Part shown: piece by piece, positions 1 to 9,122 of the stretch
Position numbering within the stretch: position 1 is the first letter of the stretch
Layout of the letters: each line of letters opens with the position of its first letter
Assembly (NCBI GenBank): GCA_946997485.1
Contig: CAMPVF010000002.1
Coordinates: 62,001 to 126,000, forward strand
Reading direction: 5' to 3'
Origin: an uncultured Atopobium sp.
Lineage (GTDB): Bacteria; Actinomycetota; Coriobacteriia; Coriobacteriales; Atopobiaceae
DNA length: 64,000 nt
Made by a program: the position numbers and the translations under genes
Notes under the pieces: generated by a model
Told to the model about the DNA's origin: nothing
Database searches by the model: none
Seen by the model: only the letters and a program-made list of their open reading frames with translations

Positions 1-1382
1 GCGTTGCGTCGTATCCGCAACAGTCCATTGGCAGCGCTGCCGCGCATGGTTTTGCCACCGACGATGATCAAACGGCGCTAAGCGATATGCTTGCCTGCGC
101 AAAAGCGCAGCGTGTGCTGCAGGCACCCCTTATGTATGCACTTATGCTCGACGAAAGCTATGATGTATATTGTGGTATAGAATTGCCGCTTATATGCGTG
201 CTTTTGGATATGGAGCGCACGGGTCTTCATGTTGATACAGACATTTTGCACGAGCAGTCCATGGCCATTAATCGCGAAATAAATCACATGCTTGCAACGC
301 TTCACACCGATATTGGCGAAACAATTAATATCGATTCTCCTATGCAGCTTAGTCACGTGCTGTTTGACGTATGGCAGCTTCCCACGAAGGGTCTTAAAAA
401 AACAAAGCGTGGGTATTTCTCAACCAATGCAAAAACGCTGGAAACACTTAGCAAACAGGATGAGCGTGTGCAACTGATATTGGACTATCGTGAGCGCGCC
501 AAGCTTAAAAGTACGTACCTGGATGCGCTTCCTGCGCAAATAAAACCTGATGGACGCATTCATACCACCTTTAATCAAACGGTTGCAGCTACAGGTCGCC
601 TTTCGAGCTCCGACCCCAATTTGCAAAATATACCTACGCGCTCTCAGCTTGGACACAGGGTGCGCAAAGCGTTTACCGTTGCCGACGATTCTGTATTTTT
701 AACCTGCGATTATTCGCAAATTGAACTGCGACTTCTTGCGCACTTGTCTCAAGATCCGCACCTTATTGCTGCATTTAATTCGGGTGCCGACTTTCATGCG
801 GCAACCGCGTCACGTATTTTTGGTATTGAGCAAGATGCGGTTACTCCTCAGTTGCGCAGTCGCGCCAAGGCAGTTAATTTTGGCATTGTGTATGGTCAGC
901 AGGCATTTGGCTTAGCATCGTCACTTAAGATTTCGCGTGCTGCTGCAAAAGAAATGATCGATAAATACTTTGAAGTCTACCCGTATGTTCGCGAGTTTTT
1001 GGATGAGAGCGTGGCATTTGCTCGCGCACACGGATATGTGCCCACCATGTACGGGCGCAAGCGTCACATTGAGCACATTAATGCTTCTAATTTTCAACTA
1101 CGTTCATTTGCCGAGCGTACGGCTATGAATCATCCGATGCAGGGAAGTGCGGCCGATATCATAAAACTTGCTATGATTGAAGTAGAAACGCGTCTTCGCG
1201 CATCGTCGCTTCGGGCGCATCTTGTGCTGCAAATTCACGACGAACTTGATTTTGAAGTGGCAACTGCCGATTGTGATGCGTTAAGCGAGCTGGTAAAAGA
1301 CGCTATGGAACACGTTGTGAGCTTGCGTGTGCCACTTATTGCCGATATTTCATATGCAAATAACTGGGCAGATGCAAAATAA
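1..1382 (+). CDS. polA: DNA polymerase I, C-terminal part (5' end outside window)
   Basis: The reading frame is open from base 3 and has no stop upstream inside the window, so the gene starts before base 1. What remains is the family A polymerase domain. Motif A (DYSQIELRLLAHLS, Asp codon at 708), motif B on the O-helix (RAKAVNFGIVYG, from 861) and motif C (QIHDELDFEV, His-Asp-Glu codons at 1236-1244) are all intact, as is the TGRLSSSDPNLQNIP segment that contacts the primer-template. Pol I fills gaps and removes RNA primers during replication and repair. Whether the exonuclease domains are intact cannot be judged here. The next gene, RNase HI, lies 29 bases downstream and also acts on RNA-DNA hybrids, so co-transcription is likely. 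Confidence 0.97.
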   Translation, partial: VASYPQQSIGSAAAHGFATDDDQTALSDMLACAKAQRVLQAPLMYALMLDESYDVYCGIELPLICVLLDMERTGLHVDTDILHEQSMAINREINHMLATLHTDIGETINIDSPMQLSHVLFDVWQLPTKGLKKTKRGYFSTNAKTLETLSKQDERVQLILDYRERAKLKSTYLDALPAQIKPDGRIHTTFNQTVAATGRLSSSDPNLQNIPTRSQLGHRVRKAFTVADDSVFLTCDYSQIELRLLAHLSQDPHLIAAFNSGADFHAATASRIFGIEQDAVTPQLRSRAKAVNFGIVYGQQAFGLASSLKISRAAAKEMIDKYFEVYPYVREFLDESVAFARAHGYVPTMYGRKRHIEHINASNFQLRSFAERTAMNHPMQGSAADIIKLAMIEVETRLRASSLRAHLVLQIHDELDFEVATADCDALSELVKDAMEHVVSLRVPLIADISYANNWADAK

Positions 1383-1411
1383 TGCATAACGCTCGTGACT
1401 AGTTACAGAAT

Positions 1412-2053
1412 TTGGATGAATGCATGGATACTTCTACAAACACTGCGGTACTTGTAACGCCCGCCGCCGCACCCGCGGCGTCTGTCGCGCCCGCGCCGGC
1501 GCCTGCACCTGCCGGTGTTCCTGCGGCAAGGCCACGGGTGACAATTTGGACGGATGGTTCTTCTCGCGGAAATCCAGGGCCTGGCGGTTTTGGTGCAGTG
1601 CTGTATTTTACCGATGCGCGAGGTGAGCTGCACACAAGAGAGCTGCATGATGGCTACCGGTTAACCACTAACAACCGCATGGAAATGCTTGCGGTAATAC
1701 GCGCGCTTGAAACGCTTAAATGCGCCTGCGTTGTTGATATTCATAGCGACTCGAGCTACGTTGTAAACGCGCATAATCAACACTGGATAGAGGGCTGGCA
1801 GCGCAAAGGTTGGAAGAGCGCCACCAAAAAGCCGGTAAAAAATATTGATTTGTGGAAGCGCCTTATTGAAGCGTCACAACGGCACACCATTAGGTATCAC
1901 TGGGTTAAAGGCCATGCAGGTATAGCTGGCAATGAGCGTTGTGATGAGCTGGCCACGATGGCGGCAGATGCCCCGCGCGAAACACAGCTCATAGATGAGG
2001 TATTTGAGCAGGAATATATTGCTCATACAGGCGCGCTTCCGTTTGACGTTTAA
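1412..2053 (+). CDS. rnhA: Ribonuclease HI with Ala/Pro-rich N-terminal extension
   Basis: Degrades the RNA strand of RNA-DNA hybrids. With the TTG start at 1412 the catalytic acidic residues are Asp48 (WTDGSSRGNPGPGG), Glu91 (NNRMEMLAVIRALE), Asp113 (HSDSSYVV) and Asp178 (GNERCDELA), so the enzyme looks active. The domain spans about residues 42-190. Before it lies an Ala/Pro-rich low-complexity stretch (residues 18-40), and after it a short tail. An ATG at 1424 is an alternative start; neither has a strong ribosome binding site. A second, unrelated RNase H (RNase HII) is encoded at 24962-25777. Confidence 0.93.
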   Translation: MDECMDTSTNTAVLVTPAAAPAASVAPAPAPAPAGVPAARPRVTIWTDGSSRGNPGPGGFGAVLYFTDARGELHTRELHDGYRLTTNNRMEMLAVIRALETLKCACVVDIHSDSSYVVNAHNQHWIEGWQRKGWKSATKKPVKNIDLWKRLIEASQRHTIRYHWVKGHAGIAGNERCDELATMAADAPRETQLIDEVFEQEYIAHTGALPFDV

Positions 2054-2195
2054 CGGGATTGCTGCAGGTACGCGGCGCGTACATAATGCAGGTAAGATGC
2101 ATGCCAGGCTGTATTTCAGACAGGATTTCAGACTGCATTTCATGATGCTGCTCATGATGGTATCGTGGTGAATTGTACTATTCACAAAAAAAACC

Positions 2196-2225
2196 TTGAA
2201 ATCATCATACATAACAAGGTAATCT
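2196..2225 (+). promoter_or_regulatory. Possible rpsA promoter in the 2054-2397 gap
   Basis: In the 344-base gap before rpsA the best promoter-like match is TTGAAA (2196-2201), an 18-base spacer and TAATCT (2220-2225). It would give a leader of about 165 bases. No U-tailed terminator for polA-rnhA was seen in the gap, and I see no gene there. Weak call based on consensus match only. Confidence 0.3.
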
Positions 2226-2397
2226 GTTACGTGCATATGAGTATTGCAAGAAACATGCTCTTGCACGTACAACTATGCACCTGTATCTGTTGGCCCCCGA
2301 GAGCATGTACGCCACCCGCAATGAGCAGTAGTTTTCGCGTTCATACGGATAAGCACCAGTCATGTAACGGGGCCCCGTAGTTGAAAGGGGTCCACTC

Positions 2398-3573
2398 TTG
2401 AGTGAGATTCAAAATTCGTCCATCTTCTCGTTAGACGATGTGTCCGATGAGGAGCTAAGCAGCCTTATCGATGGTACTATCACCGATTTCGACGAGGGCG
2501 ATTTGGTAACGGGAACCGTTGTCAAAATTGAGCATGATGAGGTTTTGCTTGACATCGGATTTAAATCCGAAGGCGTCATTCCTGCTCGCGAGCTTACCAT
2601 TCGCAAAGATGTAAACCCAGAAGATCTCGTATCGTTGGGCGACACCATCGAAGCACTTGTTCTTCAAAAGGAAGACAAAGAAGGTCGTCTTATTCTTTCG
2701 AAGAAACGCGCTGAGTACGAGCGTGCATGGAAAGCAGTTGAAGAGAAGTTCAAAGCTGGCGTTAACGTTGAGGGTGAAGTTATCGAAGTTGTTAAGGGTG
2801 GTCTTATCCTCGACATCGGTCTTCGTGGTTTCTTGCCTGCGTCCTTGGTTGACCTTCGCCGTGTAAAAGATCTTTCTGCATTTATGGGCGAGCGCATCGA
2901 GAGCCGTGTTATCGAAATGGATCGCAACCGCAACAACGTTGTTCTTTCGCGTCGCGTTGTGCTTGAGGCTGCACGTAAAGCCGAGCGTTCTGAGATTCTC
3001 GACAAGCTTAAACCAGGTATGAAGCTCAAAGGTACCGTTTCGTCTATCGTCGACTTTGGTGCATTTGTCGACCTTGGTGGTATCGATGGTCTTATCCACA
3101 TCTCTGAGCTTTCTTGGAACCATGTAAATCAACCTTCTGAGGTTGTAAAAGTTGGTCAGGAAGTTGAGGTTCAGGTTCTTGATGTCGACCTCAACCGTGA
3201 GCGTATCTCCCTTGGTCTTAAGCAAACCACCGAAGATCCTTGGCGTGCACTTATTAAGAAATACCCAATCGGCGCTATTATCGAAGGTAAAGTTACCAAG
3301 CTTGTAACCTTTGGTGCCTTTGTTGATTTGGGCGACGGTGTTGAGGGCTTGGTTCACATTTCTGAAATGAGCAAACAGCACGTAGACGCTCCTGCACAGG
3401 TATGCAAGGTTGGCGACACCGTTCAAGTTAAGGTTATGGAAGTCGACCTTGAGCGTCGCCGCATCTCCCTTTCTATGAAAGCTGCTGCAGAAACGCTTGG
3501 TCAAGACGACGAGGCTGCCGAAGCTGCTCCTGAAGCGCAAGAAGCACCTGCAAGCGAAGAAGCCGAAGCTTAA
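2398..3573 (+). CDS. rpsA: 30S ribosomal protein S1
   Basis: Binds mRNA on the small ribosomal subunit. Four S1 (OB-fold) repeats are visible at about residues 34-104, 121-187, 206-275 and 292-361. The last two carry the clear signature ending FGAFVDLG...GLVHISE. The protein ends in an acidic Glu/Ala tail. Four repeats and 391 residues fit actinobacterial or Firmicute-type S1 rather than the six-repeat enterobacterial form. The TTG start at 2398 is supported by GAAAGGGG at 2383-2390. Codon use is biased toward GTT/CTT/CGT, as expected for a highly expressed gene. A strong terminator follows at 3660. Confidence 0.96.
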   Translation: MSEIQNSSIFSLDDVSDEELSSLIDGTITDFDEGDLVTGTVVKIEHDEVLLDIGFKSEGVIPARELTIRKDVNPEDLVSLGDTIEALVLQKEDKEGRLILSKKRAEYERAWKAVEEKFKAGVNVEGEVIEVVKGGLILDIGLRGFLPASLVDLRRVKDLSAFMGERIESRVIEMDRNRNNVVLSRRVVLEAARKAERSEILDKLKPGMKLKGTVSSIVDFGAFVDLGGIDGLIHISELSWNHVNQPSEVVKVGQEVEVQVLDVDLNRERISLGLKQTTEDPWRALIKKYPIGAIIEGKVTKLVTFGAFVDLGDGVEGLVHISEMSKQHVDAPAQVCKVGDTVQVKVMEVDLERRRISLSMKAAAETLGQDDEAAEAAPEAQEAPASEEAEA

Positions 3574-3659
3574 ACGCGCACAGTGCCTGATAAAGGCATG
3601 CGTGCATATCATGTGTATGCTCGTGAAAACGAACATGCGCCTGCATACTGAATATAAGA

Positions 3660-3690
3660 CGAGGACTGTATTATGCAGTCCTCGTTTTTT
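3660..3690 (+). terminator. Rho-independent terminator after rpsA
   Basis: Nine-base-pair stem (3660-3668 with 3676-3684), seven-base loop, then six T residues (3685-3690). Confidence 0.93.
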
Positions 3691-4081
3691 ATCGGTACAT
3701 CTTGTTGTCTGCGTGTATACCGCGCTGCCGCCGCTGCAGTACCGGTGCCGGTTCATACTACCTGCAGTGGTAATACTACGTGCAGCATGTAATACCACTT
3801 GCATATGCATTACCACCACACGACACACAGCACAGGCTTTGTACCAGCACAAACACGCCTGAATGCATACGTATGGCCAATACATGCATTAATGCACATA
3901 ATCAAGGCGTTCATACTTAAATATGATAATTTTCGCGGAAATTATTTCATATTTGTTAACATACTTCCTATCTCTTTGCATTCTTGTGCATATTCATGCA
4001 CAATACCACTAACGAATACATCCAACGTATTCATACACATTGTTGTTGGCATAGTTAAGTAGTACTCGTATAGGAGGTACC
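3691..4081. other. Intergenic region upstream of the opp operon
   Basis: No convincing gene here. The second half is AT-rich and has a TATGAT at 3922-3927 that could be a -10 box, but no good -35 lies at the right distance. The oppA ribosome binding site AGGAGG is at 4072-4077. The opp promoter must lie in this stretch, but I cannot place it with confidence. Confidence 0.5.
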
Positions 4082-5731
4082 ATGGCAGACGGAAAATTTA
4101 TGATGGGTCGTCGTAGTTTTGTATCAGGATCCATTGCCGCTACAGCTCTTGCAGCTCTTGCAGGTTGTGGTAAAAAATCCGGTTCGTCAGATAGCAAGGG
4201 GGGCGGCGCCAAAACTGGCGGTACTCTTAAGTATTTCATTTCGGAACCTGTTTGCATTGACCCTTACAACTGTCAAGAATCTGAAGGTAGTGCAGTAGAA
4301 ATCTCATTGTTCGATTCACTTACTGCATACGACTGGAAAACTCACAAGATTGTGCCAATGGCATGCGAGTCTTACGAAGTTAGTGACGACGGTACTCAGT
4401 ACACCTTCCACTTGGTAAAAGGCGCTAAATTCCACAATGGCGATCCTGTTGACGCAAAGGCATGGAAACGTGGTTGGGAGCGTGTTGTTTCGCCTAAGAT
4501 GGCAAAACCTTCACAAGTTTCATTCCACCTTTCTTCGGTAGAGGGCTTTAAAGAATTCCACGAAGGTAAAGCAGACGAACTTAAGGGCTTAACCTGCCCC
4601 GATGACAACACCTTTGTTGTTAAACTTTCGGCTCCTTCGTTCGACTTCGACTACGTAACTGCTTCAAACCCATTAGTGCCAGTACCTCAGGCTGCTCTTG
4701 ACAATCCAGACGATTTCTTGCTTGCACCTATTGGTAACGGTCCTTTCCAAATGGACGGTAAATGGGAAAGCGGTCAGAAGATTGCTGTTAAGCGTTTTGA
4801 TGACTACTACGGTCAGGCAAAGCCAAAAATTGATGGCATTATCTTCTCAATTCAAAAAGATCCTAAGACGGCATTCCGTGAGTTTGAAGCTGGCAATATC
4901 GACTTCTGCCCAATTCCATCCGGTCGTATTAAAGAGCTTGTTGACAAATATGGTCAGTCGGTAGATGGTTACACCGTTACCCCCGACAAGCAGGTTATCA
5001 CCGGTGCTCAGATGTCTATTTACTACCTGATTCTTAACCTTAACGACCCGCTGATGAAGAATCCTGTGCTCCGTCGTGCACTGTCGCTTGGTATTAACCG
5101 TCGTAACATTGTTGACACGCTGTTCGAAGGTATTCGTCAGCCTGCAACAAGCTTCATTCCTCCTATTTTGGACAACGATCCATTTAGCGCTTGGAAATAC
5201 TGCAAGTACGACAAAGAAGCTGCTAAGAAACTTCTTGAGGACAATGGTCTTGCAGGTAAAGAAATTACCATTTCTTACAACTCCGGTGGTGGACACGAAG
5301 ACATTATGTCGTCTATCCAGCAGGATCTTAAGGACATTGGTCTTAACGTAAAGCAAGACACTCTTGAGTGGGCTGCATACCTCTCCAAGTTGCAAGAGGG
5401 CACGTTCCAGATTGCACGTTTGGGTTGGGTTGCCGACTATCCAACACTCGATAACTTCCTGTACCCTGCATTCTATAGTACTGCAGAGAACAACTACGAG
5501 AAGTACGTTAACCCTGAAGTTGACAAGGCTCTCGAGCAAGCACGTTCCGTTAAGGATACCGAGGAGCGCAAAGCTGCATACCGCAAGATTAACGCTCAGA
5601 TTGCTGAAGACTGCCCAGTAATTCCTATTATGTACTACTCGCACAACCAGGTTGGATCAAGCAAGATTCAAAGCTTCTTCTTCAACCCGCAGAGCAAGGG
5701 CGACTACGTGAACCTCGAACTTAAGGCATAA
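4082..5731 (+). CDS. oppA: Oligopeptide ABC transporter substrate-binding lipoprotein
   Basis: Extracellular peptide-binding protein of SBP family 5, the capture component of the importer encoded downstream. The N-terminus MMGRRSFVSG followed by a hydrophobic Ala/Leu run and LAGC (Cys29) is a lipoprotein signal peptide. The Arg10-Arg11-x-Phe pattern suggests export by the Tat route. A Gly/Ser/Lys linker follows, and then a full-length SBP_bac_5 domain to the end (549 residues). The ATG start has an ideal AGGAGG four bases upstream. Codon use is as biased as in rpsA, suggesting high expression. A hairpin after the gene probably lowers expression of the downstream transporter genes relative to oppA. 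The exact substrate cannot be read from sequence; oligopeptides are most likely. Confidence 0.93.
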   Translation: MADGKFMMGRRSFVSGSIAATALAALAGCGKKSGSSDSKGGGAKTGGTLKYFISEPVCIDPYNCQESEGSAVEISLFDSLTAYDWKTHKIVPMACESYEVSDDGTQYTFHLVKGAKFHNGDPVDAKAWKRGWERVVSPKMAKPSQVSFHLSSVEGFKEFHEGKADELKGLTCPDDNTFVVKLSAPSFDFDYVTASNPLVPVPQAALDNPDDFLLAPIGNGPFQMDGKWESGQKIAVKRFDDYYGQAKPKIDGIIFSIQKDPKTAFREFEAGNIDFCPIPSGRIKELVDKYGQSVDGYTVTPDKQVITGAQMSIYYLILNLNDPLMKNPVLRRALSLGINRRNIVDTLFEGIRQPATSFIPPILDNDPFSAWKYCKYDKEAAKKLLEDNGLAGKEITISYNSGGGHEDIMSSIQQDLKDIGLNVKQDTLEWAAYLSKLQEGTFQIARLGWVADYPTLDNFLYPAFYSTAENNYEKYVNPEVDKALEQARSVKDTEERKAAYRKINAQIAEDCPVIPIMYYSHNQVGSSKIQSFFFNPQSKGDYVNLELKA

Positions 5732-5760
5732 CGCTTCGCTTAACATATGCTACACAGTAA

Positions 5761-5789
5761 CGGAGGGTCACTTAGGTGATCCTCCGTTT
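5761..5789 (+). terminator. Terminator or attenuator between oppA and oppB
   Basis: Eleven-base-pair stem (5761-5771 with 5776-5786, one G-T pair) with a TTAG loop, followed by only three Ts. The short T tract suggests partial termination, which would let the binding protein be made in excess over the permease. Confidence 0.75.
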
Positions 5790-5837
5790 GAGTAAAAAGG
5801 CACGTTTGCGCGCGGGTAATGAATATGTAACAAACAG

Positions 5838-5867
5838 TTAACATAGCTCAGTTATGCATGGTATATA
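5838..5867 (+). promoter_or_regulatory. Possible internal promoter for oppBCDF
   Basis: TTAACA (5838-5843), an 18-base spacer and TATATA (5862-5867). A TG dinucleotide at 5859-5860 makes an extended -10 (TGGTATATA). It lies downstream of the hairpin after oppA and upstream of oppB. Confidence 0.45.
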
Positions 5868-5962
5868 CTATAAATACGGCTATCTATTCATTGTGTTGCA
5901 TTAATTACCAAATTAATAACACGCAAGATGGCAATGTATTGGACGATCAAAGGATATCGTAC

Positions 5963-7000
5963 ATGGGAAGGTACATTATTAAACGAATCTGCCAGTTTAT
6001 CCCCGTGTTTTTAGGGGTAACGCTCATTTTGTTTATATTGCAAAATGTTGTACCTGGCGATCCAATCAAGCTGTTAGCAGGAGAGAAAAAGCTTGATGAA
6101 ACAACAGAAATCAACCTTCGTGCGTCGTTTCACCTTATTGAAACCGACGACAACGGACAGCCGATTTTTGATGAGAATGGCAATACCATCGTTACGCCAC
6201 TGTATAAACGGTACATTTTTTACATTGGTGGCCTGTTGCAAGGCGACCTGGGCGTTTCGTATCAAAAAAGTGCTATGCCAGTAACTAAGATATTGTTCGA
6301 ACGGTATCCGTATACGGTGTCACTTGCGCTTGTAGCTATTTGCCTTGAAGCCATTATGGGTATTGGCGCTGGTATGATTTCGGCTATTAAACGATATTCG
6401 TTCCTCGATATGGCAGTTACGCTTGTTACCAGTATTTTTGTAGCTATGCCTGCGTTTTGGCTTGGTATGTTGCTGCAGCTGTTCTTCGGTGTCATACTGC
6501 AAGATCTTACCGATGGCATGTTCTTCTTGCCCATTTCTGGTACGGGTGGCAAGGGTGCCGACTTCGACGACTGGATGTATTACATTCTTCCCGCTATTAC
6601 CTTGGCTTCGGTTTCAACTGCCTATGTTGCACGTATTATGCGCTCGCAGCTTTTGGAAGTACTCAATCAAGACTACATCCGCACAGCAAAGGCAAAAGGC
6701 TTGTGCCGTCGCGCCATTATTTGGCATCATGCGCTTAAAAATGCACTTATCCCCGTTGTTACCTATATCGGCCTCGACTTTGGTGGCATGATGGCGGGCG
6801 CCATTCTTACCGAAACCGTTTTTAACTGGCCGGGTGTTGGCTTTGAAACCTACCGTGCTATTACCTCACGCGACTGGCCCATTGTTATGGGTTCGGTTAC
6901 TGTAATCGTAGTGCTCGTTATGGTTATTAACTTGCTTGTTGATATTTCGTACGCCTTCCTAGACCCACGTATTAGGTATGGCTCATCTAAGAGCGAATAG
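5963..7000 (+). CDS. oppB: Oligopeptide ABC transporter permease (OppB type)
   Basis: Inner-membrane permease of the BPD_transp_1 family, 345 residues. It begins MGRYIIKRICQFIPVFLG, the typical OppB/DppB first membrane helix, and carries LFILQNVVPGDP after it. The EAA loop that docks on the ATPases is visible (DYIRTAKAKGL...ALIPVVTYIG), as is the conserved TETVFNWPGVG segment. The ATG at 5963 is preferred because AAAGGA lies eight bases upstream and homologues start here; an in-frame ATG at 5858 would add 35 residues unlike the family. The loop after helix 1 (about residues 38-85) is somewhat long. Confidence 0.93.
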   Translation: MGRYIIKRICQFIPVFLGVTLILFILQNVVPGDPIKLLAGEKKLDETTEINLRASFHLIETDDNGQPIFDENGNTIVTPLYKRYIFYIGGLLQGDLGVSYQKSAMPVTKILFERYPYTVSLALVAICLEAIMGIGAGMISAIKRYSFLDMAVTLVTSIFVAMPAFWLGMLLQLFFGVILQDLTDGMFFLPISGTGGKGADFDDWMYYILPAITLASVSTAYVARIMRSQLLEVLNQDYIRTAKAKGLCRRAIIWHHALKNALIPVVTYIGLDFGGMMAGAILTETVFNWPGVGFETYRAITSRDWPIVMGSVTVIVVLVMVINLLVDISYAFLDPRIRYGSSKSE

Positions 7001-7013
7001 GGAGGTGCCTTAC

Positions 7014-7991
7014 ATGAAATTTAAAAATCCGTTTCATCGCGATTTAAAACCTGTTGGTATTAATACACCTGAAGAAGAGCGTGCTCAAGCCCCAAAAGAG
7101 GGAAGCGAACCTGCGCACGCAGCAACCCGTACGATGTGGGGCGATGCATGGAATCGTTTGCGTCGCAACAAGCTCGCCATTGCGGCCGTTGTGTGGATTG
7201 TTTTTATGATAATCATTGCACTTACCGCCGATCTGTGGGCATCTCAAATGCTCGGATCGCCAACTGCTATTAACACCGCAACCATGAGTTCAAATTCCCG
7301 CCTTCCACCAACCCTTGAGCACCCGTTTGGTACCGATACGCTCGGTCGCGACGTGCTAAGCCGTGTTGTATATGGTTCGCGTATTTCGCTTGCTGTAGGT
7401 GTTCTTGCTACCGCCATTTCAACCGTTATTGGTCTTGTTATGGGCGCAATTTCTGCCTATTATGGCGGGTGGATTGATACGCTTATCATGCGCCTTGCCG
7501 ATATCTTCCTGGCATTTCCATACATCTTGTTTGTTATTGCCATGCTTGCTGTTATCGGTCCGGGTATTCAAAACGTATTTATCGCCATTGGTGTATTGGG
7601 TTGGCCGTCGATTGCCCGTGTTTTTCGTTCGGCAATTCTGTCGGTTAAATCAAACGACTTTGTTGATGCTGCGCGTTCTATGGGTGCATCCGACGTTCGC
7701 ATCATCGCACGTCATATTTTCCCCAACTCCATTGCATCGATTGTTGTCTATTCAACCATGAATATTGGTGGTGCTATTCTTACCGAAGCATCGCTTTCAT
7801 ACTTGGGTATGGGTATTATTCCGCCCGACCCGTCGTGGGGTGTTATGATTCAGGATGGCCAGGCCTATCTTGCATCGCAACCGTGGCTTATGATTATGCC
7901 CGGTTTAGCCATCCTCACTACGGTGCTTGCCTTCACGCTTTTGGGTGACGGTTTGCGCGACGCGCTCGATGTTAAGATGAAGGATGCATAA
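7014..7991 (+). CDS. oppC: Oligopeptide ABC transporter permease (OppC type)
   Basis: Second permease subunit, 325 residues, pairing with OppB. It has a cytoplasmic N-terminal tail (TMWGDAWNRLRRNKLAIAA, the OppC_N feature), then membrane helices with the conserved HPFGTDTLGRDVLSRV and an EAA loop (DFVDAARSMGASDVRIIARH). The C-terminal LTEASLSYLGMG is typical of OppC/DppC. The ATG at 7014 follows GGGAGG at 7000-7005, whose first G is the last base of the oppB stop codon, so the two genes are likely translationally coupled. An in-frame ATG at 6978 inside oppB is less likely. Confidence 0.94.
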   Translation: MKFKNPFHRDLKPVGINTPEEERAQAPKEGSEPAHAATRTMWGDAWNRLRRNKLAIAAVVWIVFMIIIALTADLWASQMLGSPTAINTATMSSNSRLPPTLEHPFGTDTLGRDVLSRVVYGSRISLAVGVLATAISTVIGLVMGAISAYYGGWIDTLIMRLADIFLAFPYILFVIAMLAVIGPGIQNVFIAIGVLGWPSIARVFRSAILSVKSNDFVDAARSMGASDVRIIARHIFPNSIASIVVYSTMNIGGAILTEASLSYLGMGIIPPDPSWGVMIQDGQAYLASQPWLMIMPGLAILTTVLAFTLLGDGLRDALDVKMKDA

Positions 7992-7994
7992 ACC

Positions 7995-9119
7995 ATGAGT
8001 AAGAAACTATTTGACGTATCAAAATTATTTGCTTTTAGGCACAAAGATACCAACGAGTGGACCGATCTTAAAAACGAACCAGTGCCCGAAGGTGCGCACC
8101 TGCTCGAAGTTGATAACCTTAAGATGTATTTTCATACACAAGACGGTATCGTAAAAGCAGTTAATGGTGTTTCCTATACGCTTGATAGGGGCGAAACCCT
8201 TGGTGTTGTAGGTGAATCGGGTTCTGGTAAGTCGGTTACGTCGATGACGATTATGGGTCTTATCGACATGCCTCCAGGAAAAATCGAAGGCGGCGACGTA
8301 CGCTACCGTGGAAAATCGCTGCTTAAGATGTCCGAAACCGAAATGGAGCACGTTCGTGGTAATGACATTGCCATGATCTTCCAAGACCCAATGACCTCGC
8401 TTAACCCCGTGTACACCATTGGTCGCCAGCTTGGCGAGGGACTTCGCCTTCACAAGGGTTACACCAAAGAGCAGGCACTTAAGCGCTCAATTGAGCTGTT
8501 GGGCTTGGTTGGTATTCCTAACCCTGAGCAGCGTGTAAAAGAGTATCCACACCAATTTTCCGGTGGTATGCGTCAGCGCGTTATGATTGCTATGGCTCTT
8601 GCCTGCGATCCTGATATTCTTATTGCCGACGAGCCTACAACCGCGCTCGACGTTACTATTCAGGCTCAAATTATTGAGCTTATGCAAAAGATGCAGAAGA
8701 AAAACGGTAACGCAATTATCATGATTACGCATGACCTTGGCGTGGTTGCCGATATTGCCGACAAGATTATGGTTATGTATGCTGGTACACCTGTTGAGTT
8801 TGGTACTGCCGACGAAATCTTCTACAATTCGCTGCACCCGTACACTTGGGGTTTAACGCGTTCCATTCCCGATCCTGTTATCGATCAAAAATCGCCCCTT
8901 ACGCCCATCGAAGGAAATCCTCCTTCCCTGGTAAACGTACCAAAAGGCTGCGCATTTTCGCCGCGTTGCCCATATGCAACCAAGCTGTGTCACGAGAAAG
9001 CGCCCGAGTTGTATGTAACACCAACTGGCCACTATTCACGTTGTCACTATGCCTGCAACCCCGAATTTGTTAAGGCTAATGCACCCGAAACATCACGTAC
9101 AAAACGTAAGGAGGCATAA
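7995..9119 (+). CDS. oppD: Oligopeptide ABC transporter ATPase (OppD type)
   Basis: Cytoplasmic ATPase of the importer. Walker A is GESGSGKS (residues 73-80), the Q-loop is in IFQDPMTSLNP (128-138), the ABC signature is FSGGMRQR (188-195), Walker B is ILIADEP (208-214) and the switch His is in MITHD (243-247). The C-terminal oligopeptide-transporter domain carries Cys319, Cys325, Cys332, Cys350 and Cys354 in a GCAFSPRCPYATKLC...C...C arrangement, the pattern linked to a [4Fe-4S] cluster in OppD/DppD proteins. About 35 residues precede the usual start of the ATPase domain. The gene begins three bases after oppC. Confidence 0.95.
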   Translation: MSKKLFDVSKLFAFRHKDTNEWTDLKNEPVPEGAHLLEVDNLKMYFHTQDGIVKAVNGVSYTLDRGETLGVVGESGSGKSVTSMTIMGLIDMPPGKIEGGDVRYRGKSLLKMSETEMEHVRGNDIAMIFQDPMTSLNPVYTIGRQLGEGLRLHKGYTKEQALKRSIELLGLVGIPNPEQRVKEYPHQFSGGMRQRVMIAMALACDPDILIADEPTTALDVTIQAQIIELMQKMQKKNGNAIIMITHDLGVVADIADKIMVMYAGTPVEFGTADEIFYNSLHPYTWGLTRSIPDPVIDQKSPLTPIEGNPPSLVNVPKGCAFSPRCPYATKLCHEKAPELYVTPTGHYSRCHYACNPEFVKANAPETSRTKRKEA

Positions 9120-9122
9120 CTC

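Noticed and set aside
2455..3885. Long minus-strand frame opposite rpsA
   Set aside because: It is a shadow of the strongly biased rpsA codons; the translation has no recognisable domain and runs through the rpsA terminator.
4847..5644. 265-codon minus-strand frame opposite oppA
   Set aside because: Shadow of oppA codon bias; no domain and no ribosome binding site.
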